DNA of 19,912 bases, from NCBI GenBank assembly GCA_900771165.1, contig CAAGMX010000304.1:1-19912 (forward strand), in the 5' to 3' direction. How positions within the stretch are numbered: position 1 is the stretch's first letter; each line of letters starts with the position of its first letter. Positions 1-6,738 of this stretch are shown here, in pieces. Origin of the DNA: Victivallales bacterium (lineage in GTDB: Bacteria; Verrucomicrobiota; Lentisphaeria; Oligosphaerales; Oligosphaeraceae). Made by a program: the position numbers and the translations under genes. Below the pieces are notes generated by a model. It made no database searches. It worked only from the letters and a program-made list of their open reading frames with translations, and was not told the DNA's origin.

Positions 1-258
1 CGAAGTGGTGGGGCCGGCAGCCGTCACCGTCCAGCCCCCGTCGGGAGCGGGGACCATGACCGGGCCGCAGTGGTAGAGCACCCCTCCCTGGAGCCGGAGG
101 GCGGGCGGCAGGGAAGGAGGGGTTTCTCCCCCGGCCAGGTACTTGTGGGCGGCATCCCGTGCGGTGTAGAGGGTGCCGGAGAGCAGGACGGGCTGTCCCA
201 GTTTCAGGGAGCGGACATCCTCCTCTTGCAAAGGGGTATGAAGGGAACGAGTCTCCAT
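1..258 (-). CDS. Fe-S fumarate/tartrate hydratase beta subunit, N-terminal part (3' end outside window)
   Basis: The first 86 codons resemble the beta region of class I (oxygen-sensitive, 4Fe-4S) fumarate hydratases and L-tartrate dehydratases, which interconvert fumarate and malate or dehydrate tartrate. The family signatures visible are LKLGQPVLLSGTLYTARDAAHK near residues 18-39 and a YHCGPV segment followed by AAGPTTS at the cut end. The ATG at 258 is chosen because an in-frame TGA lies two codons upstream. No good Shine-Dalgarno sequence precedes it. It begins 31 nt after the ftsB stop and is probably the last visible gene of that operon. The alpha subunit, which carries the iron-sulfur domain and usually precedes beta, is not upstream, so it must lie beyond the left edge or elsewhere. 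Fumarase and tartrate dehydratase cannot be separated from this fragment. Confidence 0.85.
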   Translation of the reverse strand, partial: METRSLHTPLQEEDVRSLKLGQPVLLSGTLYTARDAAHKYLAGGETPPSLPPALRLQGGVLYHCGPVMVPAPDGGWTVTAAGPTTS

Positions 259-289
259 GTTGTCTCAGGGGCCAGGGCGAAGCCGGGGG

Positions 290-592
290 CTATCGATCTC
301 TCGGCGCCTCCTGTTCCGCCCGAGGCACTGCGTAAATCGTCTCCCCCTGCTTGGCCATGCCGAACTTGTCCCGGGCAACGCCTTCCACCACCGCGGGATC
401 CCGCGCCCGGAGCTTTTCGATGACGATCTCCTTTTCCTGGATCTGGCGTTCCAGGCTGTCCACCTGAGCCTGGAGGATCCGGAGCTCCTCCCGCAACTGG
501 GAGATTTCCCGGGAGGGCCGGAGGATGAAACACAGGAAAATACAGAGCGTGAAGCCCAGGACCACCATGCCAATCAAAGTAGAAGTCTTCAT
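290..592 (-). CDS. ftsB: FtsB/DivIC-family septum formation initiator
   Basis: A 100-residue bitopic membrane protein. Residues 1-6 are a short cytoplasmic head, about 7-25 form a hydrophobic membrane segment, and about 28-64 are a charged heptad-like coiled coil (REISQLREELRILQAQ onward). The C-terminal family signature VARDKFGMAKQGETIYAVP sits near residues 72-90. In this family FtsB acts in the periplasm with FtsL and FtsQ to activate septal peptidoglycan synthesis. The ATG at 592 overlaps the stop of the preceding glycosyltransferase as ATGA and has AAGGAG 8 nt upstream, so translation is probably coupled. A longer reading of the frame to 907 exists but runs antisense-like through the glycosyltransferase and lacks family similarity. 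DivIC versus FtsB naming is a matter of lineage convention. Confidence 0.88.
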   Translation of the reverse strand: MKTSTLIGMVVLGFTLCIFLCFILRPSREISQLREELRILQAQVDSLERQIQEKEIVIEKLRARDPAVVEGVARDKFGMAKQGETIYAVPRAEQEAPRDR

Positions 593-1311
593 GGGCGTGT
601 CTCCTTTGCTGAACTCTTCCCCAGGCGGAGGAGGAAGTTGTATTTCAGGATATACCAGAGGGCGGCCACCCCATCCCGCCATCCGATCTTCTTGCCTTGA
701 TCGTAGGGACGGGGGACATAGTCGATGGGGATCTCGAAGATTCGGGCCTGGGCCTGGGCCAGCTTTGCCGTGATTTCGGGCTCGAAGCCGAAGCGGTTGC
801 ATTCCAGGGTGAAGCGCCGGAAGAAGTCGGCCCGGATCATCTTGTAGCAGGTCTCCATGTCCGTGAGGTAGAGATTGGCGCACAGATTGGAGAAGGAGGT
901 CAGCCACTGGTTTCCCTTGCGGTGCCAGAAGGAATCCACCAGATGGGTGGGGGAGGAGTAGCGGGAGCCGAAGACAGCGTCCGCCCTGCCCTCCTCAATG
1001 AACCGGAGCATTCTGGGGAATTCCCGGGGAGAGTACTCCAGATCCGCATCCTGGATGATGACCACATCCCCGGTCACCCGGGCCTGGGCCGTACGGATGG
1101 CGGCGCCCTTTCCCCGGTTCTCCGGATGATGCACCACCACCAGATCCGGGGAAGGAGGCAGGGCATCCAGCAAAGCCCCGGTGCCATCCTGGGAACAATC
1201 GTCCACCACCAGGATTTCCAGATTCGGCACTCCGCACTGCCGCACCTGCTGGATCACCGTGGCCACGGTGGCCACCTCGTTGAAGACGGGGATGATGACA
1301 GAGAGTTTCAT
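589..1311 (-). CDS. GT2 family glycosyltransferase, DPM1-like
   Basis: A 240-residue single-domain GT-A glycosyltransferase of family 2 without obvious membrane segments. It starts MKLSVIIPVFNEVATV, the nucleotide-binding start of the family. It has VVDDCSQDG near residue 40, NRGKGAAIRTA near 69, and the metal-binding QDADLEY near 91. The segment METCYKM, the FGFEPEITAKL stretch and the KKIGWRDGV ending are typical of the dolichyl-phosphate-mannose-synthase-like subgroup. Members usually move a sugar from a nucleotide donor to a polyprenyl phosphate or other membrane acceptor; the actual donor and acceptor here are unknown. The ATG at 1311 overlaps the stop of the preceding carboxypeptidase gene (ATGA). 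A GTG at 1326 would add five residues but is less likely. The neighbourhood suggests a cell-envelope role, by inference only. Confidence 0.88.
   Translation of the reverse strand: MKLSVIIPVFNEVATVATVIQQVRQCGVPNLEILVVDDCSQDGTGALLDALPPSPDLVVVHHPENRGKGAAIRTAQARVTGDVVIIQDADLEYSPREFPRMLRFIEEGRADAVFGSRYSSPTHLVDSFWHRKGNQWLTSFSNLCANLYLTDMETCYKMIRADFFRRFTLECNRFGFEPEITAKLAQAQARIFEIPIDYVPRPYDQGKKIGWRDGVAALWYILKYNFLLRLGKSSAKETRP
601..606 (-). promoter_or_regulatory. Shine-Dalgarno site fixing the ftsB start
   Basis: AAGGAG on the minus strand lies 8 nt before the ATG at 592. It is inside the last codons of the upstream glycosyltransferase gene, which supports the short ftsB reading and coupled translation. 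Confidence 0.7.
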
Positions 1312-2399
1312 GGCTGATAGGACCACTCCAGCAGTTTTTTGGCCAGTTCATCCCGGCGACGCCCCCTGTCGCTCCCCTGCACCCCCATCACCACCACCAT
1401 GCGGTTGCGTCCCGCCCGCTGGCAGGTGACCACGATGCAGTAGCCCGCCCCGTCGGTGAAGCCTGTCTTCAGGCCATTGACGCCAGGGACCTTTCCCCGC
1501 AGGAGTTTGTTGGTGGAATGGACATCGAAGGGATTTTTCTTGTCGGCCCGGATTTTTCCTCCGGTGGTGGCGGCCCACTGCCGGATGGCGGGATACTGGA
1601 TGGCCCGGAGGGCCAGATAGGCGACTTCCAGGGCGCTGCCGGTGTTTTCCATGCGCTGTTTTCCCTGGATCACCGGTAGGCCGTTGGGATTGTAGAAGTG
1701 CATGCCCGTCAGCCCCAGCTCCCCTGCCCTCCGGTTCATCATCTCCGGGAAGCGTTCTGGTACGCCGCCGGCCAGGTAGCGTCCCACCACATAGGCGCAG
1801 TCATTGGCGCTGCCCACCAGCATGCACATGAGGTACTCTTCCAGCCGGTAGCTCTCCCCGGCATCCAGAAAGACACCATTGATCTTCTTGTCCCGGAAGT
1901 ATTTCCGATCCTCGGGAGTCACCTGGACCAGGGTCTTTAGGGTGACCTCCGGCGTCTGCTCCAGATATTCCATGAGGAGGATGGAAGTCATGAGCTTGGT
2001 CAGGGAGGCAATGGGGTAGCTCCGGGCGGCGTCCTTCTGCCAAAGGATGGTGCGGGTATCCAGGTCCAGCACCAGCCCGGAGCGCACTTCCCGCATTTCC
2101 CGGCGCAGGGAATCCGTCATGGGCTTCTCCTGGACGGGGAAGAAATCCGGACGGAATCGGCCGGGCATCCCGGAGGGAGCGGCGGCAGGGGGGACCGGAA
2201 CCGGGACCTTGGCCGGAGGCGCAGGAGGCATAGCGGGAACCGGAGGAGCCGCCGGCTCCCCGGCAGGCGCAGCTGCCTCCGTCTCCGGAGGGGTGCCCCC
2301 CTCCGTGCCCTGGTCCTGAGGACGACTGGGCCACAGAAACAGGAAGAGGGGCACGGAGAACAGGAGCAGGAAGAGAATGACTATGACATTTTTATGCAT
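1308..2399 (-). CDS. Serine D-alanyl-D-alanine carboxypeptidase, PBP5/DacA-like (peptidase S11)
   Basis: A 363-residue low-molecular-mass penicillin-binding protein. Residues about 4-23 are a hydrophobic signal or anchor, and about 27-80 form a Pro/Ala-rich flexible linker. The peptidase domain follows with all three active-site motifs: SLTK at 132-135 with the nucleophile Ser132, SAN at 197-199, and KTG at 311-313 inside NGLKTGFTDGAGYC. Enzymes of this family trim the terminal D-Ala from peptidoglycan stem peptides in the periplasm. The C-terminal beta domain and amphipathic membrane anchor of E. coli PBP5 are absent, so membrane attachment probably comes from the N-terminus. The start follows the pcnB stop by one base (TGATATG) with AGGAG just upstream. 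Endopeptidase rather than carboxypeptidase activity remains possible. Confidence 0.92.
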   Translation of the reverse strand: MHKNVIVILFLLLFSVPLFLFLWPSRPQDQGTEGGTPPETEAAAPAGEPAAPPVPAMPPAPPAKVPVPVPPAAAPSGMPGRFRPDFFPVQEKPMTDSLRREMREVRSGLVLDLDTRTILWQKDAARSYPIASLTKLMTSILLMEYLEQTPEVTLKTLVQVTPEDRKYFRDKKINGVFLDAGESYRLEEYLMCMLVGSANDCAYVVGRYLAGGVPERFPEMMNRRAGELGLTGMHFYNPNGLPVIQGKQRMENTGSALEVAYLALRAIQYPAIRQWAATTGGKIRADKKNPFDVHSTNKLLRGKVPGVNGLKTGFTDGAGYCIVVTCQRAGRNRMVVVMGVQGSDRGRRRDELAKKLLEWSYQP

Positions 2400-2400
2400 A

Positions 2401-4044
2401 TCACTCCTGGGGGGGCTGACCGAAAGTGATGGAATCCGTGGGAGGAAAATCTCCGGCCTTCTTCCCCTTGCGGCCCTGATCCGTCGGCAGCTTCACGGCG
2501 GCATTGAAGAAGGTGGCCGCCGGGGGATTGGGGGGAGCCTGGACCACGGGGGAATCGTCCCGTCCCGCCTCCTGTTCTCCCTCGTGGAGGGCGGGGGAGT
2601 TTTCCGGCGCCTGGGGGGAGCGTCCTTTCCGGGCATGTCTCTTCCGCACTGCCTTCTTCTCCGATGCCGGGCTCTTTTCCCTGGGGGCCACAGGGCGGCT
2701 GGCCCCCTGGCGCAAAGGCACCAATTCCGGGGGCAGTCCCTGGGAGGAGGCAGGGGGCTGCTCCTCATGGCCGGCAGTCATGGCCACGCCGGTTTCCTCC
2801 TCCAGGTCCTCCTCCAGATTCTCTTCCTCCTCGGCAATGTCGTAGTGGGGAGAGAGTTCGGGAAGGCGGCCCAGGATCTCCTGGTTCCAGCCGAAGAGCT
2901 GGACCAGGAGGGAAACCAGCGCCCTGCCATAGCGGTATTCGCAATGATGGAAGCAGCGGATGGGGACGGGATGCTCCATGAGGCGGGGCACCAGGCCCAC
3001 GATCTGGAGGATGCGATGGGAGAGGAGCCGGGGAACGGTGATTCCCTCGAAGATCAGCCCCAGGGCCCGATGGGCCACGGGATCGAAGATGGCCCCCGCC
3101 TCCCAGAAGTCGGTGGGATTTTCCGGATTCAAGGCACTCATGAGGAAAGGCAGAGCCACGGTGGAGAGGGCCAGGCCCCGGGAGGCGGGATAGCGTCCCC
3201 TCCGCATGGCGTCTCCCCGGAGTTTCAGGAGATGGCGAAGCATCTCCCCCTCCTGTTCCTCCCAGGCGTCGTCCACCGTAGGCCAGAAATACTGGAGGAA
3301 TCCCATGTCGCGCATGGTCTGGAGCGTCTGTCCGGCGGCGGGATTGGCCAGGATCTTCAGGAGTTCCTCGAAGAGCCGGGCGGCACTGGCCAGACGGATC
3401 ATCTCCCCCTTTTGCCGGATGACCTGCTCCAGTTCCTTCTCCAGCCGGAAGCCGCACTGGCCCACCAGCTTCATCGCCCGCAGCATCCGCACGGGATCCT
3501 CCTCCATGCGCTGGCGGGGATCCCCGATGCACCGGACTACGCCGTCCCGGAGATCCTGGTATCCCCCGGAGAAGTCGATGACGCCCCGGGTGCCGGAGAC
3601 ATCCAGATAGAGGGCGTTGGCCGTGAAATCCCGGCGCATGGCATCCTCTTCCAGAGTGCCAAAGCAGTTGTCATTCCAGATGATGGGTCCCTTGTCGTGG
3701 CGCTTTCCCTGGCGTTCCTTCTCGTTGGGCTTACGGCGGAAGGTGGACACCTCGTAGATCTCCCCTCCGGCATAGACATGGGCCAGGCGGAAACGGCGGC
3801 CAATCACATGGCACTGGCGGCGTCCAAATACCTTGCGCACCTCCTCCGGAGTGGCACTGGTGGAGATATCGTAGTCCTTGGGAGCCTTTCCCAGAAGCAG
3901 GTCGCGCACGGCCCCGCCCACGATATAGGCCTCGTAGCCGGCCTTGGTCAGCGCCCTCACCACAGAGACGGGAACGGGATTGACCAAATGAAGGAGTTCG
4001 TCCAGAACGTTTTGGGGAACGGTATTAGGCATGTCGATCTTCAT
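2401..4044 (-). CDS. pcnB: Poly(A) polymerase PcnB (nucleotidyltransferase family)
   Basis: A 547-residue polymerase-beta-superfamily enzyme. The catalytic head shows GGAVRD at 43-48 and the metal-binding pair D57-x-D59 in KDYDISTSATPEEV. The STFRRKP strand and the NDNCFGTLEEDAMRRDFTAN segment near 124-143 are the PcnB-type version of the domain. The RNA-binding module (EEDPVRMLRAMKL) and a helical body follow. PcnB adds 3' poly(A) tails that promote RNA decay; a CCA-adding enzyme is the main alternative, but the FGTLEEDA segment and the long basic tail favour PcnB. Residues about 405-547 are an unusual disordered tail: an acidic run, then proline-rich sequence with a basic KKAVRKRHARKGR block. 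The ATG at 4044 (MKIDMPN) has a GAGG-type element nearby; Met5 at 4032 is an alternative start. The frame is open further upstream but without family similarity. Confidence 0.9.
   Translation of the reverse strand: MKIDMPNTVPQNVLDELLHLVNPVPVSVVRALTKAGYEAYIVGGAVRDLLLGKAPKDYDISTSATPEEVRKVFGRRQCHVIGRRFRLAHVYAGGEIYEVSTFRRKPNEKERQGKRHDKGPIIWNDNCFGTLEEDAMRRDFTANALYLDVSGTRGVIDFSGGYQDLRDGVVRCIGDPRQRMEEDPVRMLRAMKLVGQCGFRLEKELEQVIRQKGEMIRLASAARLFEELLKILANPAAGQTLQTMRDMGFLQYFWPTVDDAWEEQEGEMLRHLLKLRGDAMRRGRYPASRGLALSTVALPFLMSALNPENPTDFWEAGAIFDPVAHRALGLIFEGITVPRLLSHRILQIVGLVPRLMEHPVPIRCFHHCEYRYGRALVSLLVQLFGWNQEILGRLPELSPHYDIAEEEENLEEDLEEETGVAMTAGHEEQPPASSQGLPPELVPLRQGASRPVAPREKSPASEKKAVRKRHARKGRSPQAPENSPALHEGEQEAGRDDSPVVQAPPNPPAATFFNAAVKLPTDQGRKGKKAGDFPPTDSITFGQPPQE
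2404..2408 (-). promoter_or_regulatory. Shine-Dalgarno site of the carboxypeptidase gene overlapping the pcnB end
   Basis: AGGAG on the minus strand lies inside the last codons of pcnB and is followed by TGATATG, so the pcnB stop and the next start are separated by a single base. This arrangement supports termination-reinitiation. Confidence 0.65.
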
Positions 4045-4250
4045 CCGCCTCGGCGGCCGCACCTCTCCGGATCCTGAGGCCACATCGCATCCCCCGCCCG
4101 GCGCACAACACACATTCCCGGGTCATCGGGCAGGGGCTGGGAGCAGGGGGAAGGGAAAGGCCAGCAGGGGGGGGAAGGAGGCCTGAGTCCCGGAAAGGGG
4201 ACAGGGAGGCTTCACTCACAGTTCACAACAGGGGCTTGTCCGCCGCCTTC

Positions 4251-4265
4251 CCGGGAAATTCCCGG
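4251..4265. repeat. Near-perfect palindrome between rnhB and pcnB
   Basis: CCGGGAA-A-TTCCCGG, two 7-base arms around one base. It lies in the 255-nt gap between the rnhB stop and the pcnB start. The arms are too close to form a normal terminator hairpin and no T tract follows, so a protein-binding site or chance are both possible. I saw no convincing sigma-70 promoter or gene in the rest of this gap. Confidence 0.35.
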
Positions 4266-4299
4266 AGGCCGACGGGTAAATTCGCGACATCGCAGGATG

Positions 4300-4926
4300 T
4301 CAGAAGAGAGTTGGCTGGGCCACAGGGGCAAAGGAGCGACGATGGAGGGGACAGGGCCCCAGGCGATTCAACGCCTCCAGGTGCTCGGCAGTGCCGTAGC
4401 CTTTGTTCCGGGCAAAGCCATAGCCCGGGTACCGAAGCTCCATCTCCTCCATCAGCGTATCCCGGTAGACCTTGGCCAGGATGCTGGCGGCGGCAATGGA
4501 GGCGGAACGCCCGTCTCCCTTCACCACAAAGGTGGCCGGCACAGGAAAGGGACGGAAGCCCAGGCCGTCCACCAAAGCAGCCTGGGGACGGGGCGTTCCC
4601 GGCAGAGACAGGACGGCCTCCCGCATGGCGTCCTGGGTGGCCCGGAGGATGTTCATGCGGTCAATCTGGGCGGGGGAGCGTTCCACAATGGCGAAGCGCA
4701 CCCGGGGATCCTCCCGGAGGAGACGATCCAGCTGCCGCCGTTTGGCATCGGTGAGCTTTTTGGAGTCGTTCACCGGGATGTCGAAGGGGAGAGGCGGCAG
4801 GGGGAGCGCCACGGCGGCCACCACCACAGGACCGGCCAGAGGCCCCCGGCCCACCTCATCCACCCCGGCAACGCACTCCACCCCCAGGGAGAGTTCCAGC
4901 TGGAAGGGATGGGAGATGCCGGGCAT
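4300..4926 (-). CDS. rnhB: Ribonuclease HII
   Basis: A 208-residue RNase HII, which cuts the RNA strand of RNA-DNA hybrids and removes single ribonucleotides from DNA. The catalytic acidic residues are visible by comparison with E. coli: D23 and E24 in GVDEVGRGPLAGPV, D120 in LVDGL and D138 in VVKGDGR. NDSKKLT (near 53), SIAAASILAKVYRD and GYGFARNKGYGTAEH are also family hallmarks. Length is normal. The protein ends AQPTLF, which resembles a sliding-clamp-binding peptide (see findings). The ATG at 4926 is preceded by a pyrimidine-rich stretch with no Shine-Dalgarno sequence. It follows rplS, as in several bacteria, but a strong terminator separates the two here. Confidence 0.95.
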   Translation of the reverse strand: MPGISHPFQLELSLGVECVAGVDEVGRGPLAGPVVVAAVALPLPPLPFDIPVNDSKKLTDAKRRQLDRLLREDPRVRFAIVERSPAQIDRMNILRATQDAMREAVLSLPGTPRPQAALVDGLGFRPFPVPATFVVKGDGRSASIAAASILAKVYRDTLMEEMELRYPGYGFARNKGYGTAEHLEALNRLGPCPLHRRSFAPVAQPTLF

Positions 4927-5003
4927 GGGAAAGGAAAGGCGAAAGGCGGGGAGAAAGAGAGGCAGAGGAGAAGCCCCGGGGGATCCGGCCTCCGGGCACC
5001 GGG

Positions 5004-5054
5004 AAAAAACAAAAAGGCACAGGGCCCTCGCAGAAGGAGGCCTCGTGCCTTTTC
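5004..5054 (-). terminator. Rho-independent terminator after rplS
   Basis: On the minus strand AAAAGGCAC (5053-5045) pairs perfectly with GTGCCTTTT (5020-5012), with further partial GC pairing inside (AGGCC against GGCCCT). A T-rich run TTTTTGTTTTTT follows. It closes the rpsP-khpA-trmD-rplS operon. The stretch 5055-5213 between it and rplS holds no gene; a small hairpin at 5092-5110 is the only structure noted there. Confidence 0.85.
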
Positions 5055-5213
5055 ACCAGAGTGGCGAAATCAACGGATGACTGCAGACGGCGGTTCCCGC
5101 CAGGGAATCCTGGCTTCTCCCTCTCCTCGCCTCAATGGCCAGGGAAAGGAAGGTGCCGGAAGAGAAATACCCAGGCCCCAGGGCCCGCCGAAGCGCAAGC
5201 CACACGAGACCGC

Positions 5214-5564
5214 TTATGCACCCACTTCCTTGGACTTCACCTTGGCAGCCTTGCCCACCTGGCCACGCAGATAGTAGAGCTTGGCGCGGCGGACAATACC
5301 CTTGCGGGTCACCTTGAAGGAAGCCACCAGGGGGGAATGGATGGGCACCACGCGCTCCACACCCTGACCAGCCTTGACCCGGCGCAGGGTGATGGTCTGG
5401 GCAATGCCGGCGCCATGACGGGCGATGACCACGCCGCTGAAACTCTGGACACGCTCCTTGCCGCCTTCCTTGATGCGGAAGCCCACTTCCACGGTGTCGC
5501 CAATGCCCATCTCGGGCACGTCGCTCTTCTGGTTCTCCAGACGGATCTTCTCAATGGTGTTCAT
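5214..5564 (-). CDS. rplS: 50S ribosomal protein L19
   Basis: A 116-residue L19, a protein at the interface of the two ribosomal subunits. It begins [15 protein letters not shown] and has the family core [53 protein letters not shown] and the YYLRG segment near the C-terminus. The ATG at 5564 is set by AAGGAG 9 nt upstream; the frame stays open to 5603 but the extra residues are not L19-like. It is the last gene of the ribosomal operon, 46 nt after trmD, and is followed by a strong terminator. Confidence 0.97.
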   Translation of the reverse strand: MNTIEKIRLENQKSDVPEMGIGDTVEVGFRIKEGGKERVQSFSGVVIARHGAGIAQTITLRRVKAGQGVERVVPIHSPLVASFKVTRKGIVRRAKLYYLRGQVGKAAKVKSKEVGA

Positions 5565-5573
5565 GCTAAATTT

Positions 5574-5579
5574 CTCCTT
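5574..5579 (-). promoter_or_regulatory. Shine-Dalgarno site fixing the rplS start
   Basis: AAGGAG on the minus strand with a 9-nt AT-rich spacer to the ATG at 5564. It rules against the longer in-frame start at 5603. Confidence 0.75.
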
Positions 5580-5610
5580 GCGGAATCTAGGATTTCTATG
5601 CAAACAAAAT

Positions 5611-6279
5611 TCAAAGGAGCTCGGGACGCCGGCTCACCGTGCGCAGCACTCTCTGCTCCAGGCGCCAGGCGGCGATTTCCTGGTGGTTGCCCGAAAGGAG
5701 GATCTCCGGGACTTTCATGCCCTTGTAGTCCTCCGGACGGGTAAACTGGGGATACTCCATCAGGGGTTCGTTGCCGAAGGACTCCTCCTCCGAAGAACTG
5801 TCATTTCCCAGGGCGCCGGGCAGCAGACGCACCACGGCGTCCGTCACCACGCTGGCGGCGATGGCCCCGTTGGTGAGCACATAGTCCCCGATGGAGAGTT
5901 CCTCGTCCATGAGGCACTGGCGCACCCGCTCGTCCACTCCCTCGTAGTGTCCGCAGACCAGAATGAGATGGGAGAGCTGGGAGAAGCGCCGGGCGGTGGG
6001 CTGGTCGAAACGGCGTCCCTGAGGGGTCATGAGCACCACATGGGCCTCGGGGGTGCGGAGATCCTGGAGGCACTCGAAAAGGGGTTCGGGACGCAGCACC
6101 ATGCCGGCTCCGCCGCCATAGGGCTTGTCGTCCACGGTTTTCCGGGCATCGTGGGTATAGTCCCTCAGATCCACAAGCCGGAGATCCACGACACCCTCCT
6201 TCCAGGCCCGCCCGATGACGGACTCGGAGAGCACGCCCTTGCAGAGAGCGGGGAAGAGACTGACAATATCAATCCTCAT
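5611..6279 (-). CDS. trmD: tRNA (guanine-N1)-methyltransferase TrmD
   Basis: A 222-residue SPOUT-class enzyme that methylates G37 of tRNAs using S-adenosylmethionine and so prevents frameshifting. The trefoil-knot signatures are clear: [13 protein letters not shown] near 50-62, [13 protein letters not shown] near 107-119 and [10 protein letters not shown] near 129-138, followed by [13 protein letters not shown]. The common GGE of the last motif reads NGA here, a variant I believe occurs in other phyla. Two consecutive ATGs exist (6282 and 6279). The second is chosen because homologues begin MRIDIV and because GAGG then has better spacing. It lies 57 nt after khpA with no rimM between them. 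Confidence 0.96.
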   Translation of the reverse strand: MRIDIVSLFPALCKGVLSESVIGRAWKEGVVDLRLVDLRDYTHDARKTVDDKPYGGGAGMVLRPEPLFECLQDLRTPEAHVVLMTPQGRRFDQPTARRFSQLSHLILVCGHYEGVDERVRQCLMDEELSIGDYVLTNGAIAASVVTDAVVRLLPGALGNDSSSEEESFGNEPLMEYPQFTRPEDYKGMKVPEILLSGNHQEIAAWRLEQRVLRTVSRRPELL

Positions 6280-6336
6280 CATTCCTCGATGGTTGGTGCG
6301 TTGACAGGCGGGTGCCGACGGATGCTGCGCAATTCC

Positions 6337-6723
6337 CTACTCGTCCAGGACATCCACCGTGGCGCGGACATGGCTTCGGGCGGCGGCGCTGGAGACCAGG
6401 GTCCGGAGGGCGGAAATGGTCTTTCCGCTCTTGCCGATGACCTTTCCAATATCCTTCTTGAAGCAGTGGATCTGAATGATGGAGAGATCCTCCTTTGCCG
6501 CCAGGGAGAGACTCACCTGTTCCGGCTTGTCCACCAGGGAAGTCACCACGTAGGCGACGAATTCCTGGAGCGCCTTCAGGCAGGGGGGCGGGGCGTCGTT
6601 TCCGGCGGCGGAGACCGTCTCCGCCGCCGTCTCTTCGGGGGCGGGGGCGTCCACCATGGGAGGCAGGGGGCCTGCCTCCTTGGCATCGGCGCCGAATAGT
6701 TTCTTCAAGAAAGAGAAAGCCAT
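6337..6723 (-). CDS. khpA: KhpA-like KH-domain RNA-binding protein with N-terminal extension
   Basis: A 128-residue protein whose C-terminal part, residues about 48-128, matches the small KH protein KhpA (YlqC). The GxxG RNA-contact loop is GKSG at 97-100, within IGKVIGKSGKTISALRTLV. KhpA proteins are usually about 75-80 residues. Here residues 1-47 are an extension that starts with a hydrophobic/basic MAFSFLKKLFG and continues as an Ala/Pro/Glu-rich disordered stretch. KhpA acts with KhpB as an RNA chaperone affecting cell wall and division in some Gram-positives. Its place between rpsP and trmD is the standard one. The ATG at 6723 lies 15 nt after the rpsP stop and has no clear Shine-Dalgarno sequence, so coupling to rpsP is likely. 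Confidence 0.9.
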   Translation of the reverse strand: MAFSFLKKLFGADAKEAGPLPPMVDAPAPEETAAETVSAAGNDAPPPCLKALQEFVAYVVTSLVDKPEQVSLSLAAKEDLSIIQIHCFKKDIGKVIGKSGKTISALRTLVSSAAARSHVRATVDVLDE

Positions 6724-6738
6724 GGGGAGAAGCGCGCT

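Noticed and set aside
2377..4077. Plus-strand open frame of 566 codons opposite pcnB
   Set aside because: Antisense shadow with no recognisable motif; the minus-strand frame carries the full PcnB signature set.
4025..4219. Possible small minus-strand ORF between rnhB and pcnB (64 codons)
   Set aside because: Overlaps the pcnB start in another frame, no ribosome-binding site and no recognisable sequence.
5425..6699. Plus-strand open frame of 424 codons opposite trmD and khpA
   Set aside because: Covers three well-supported minus-strand genes and has low-complexity Gly/His/Glu composition.
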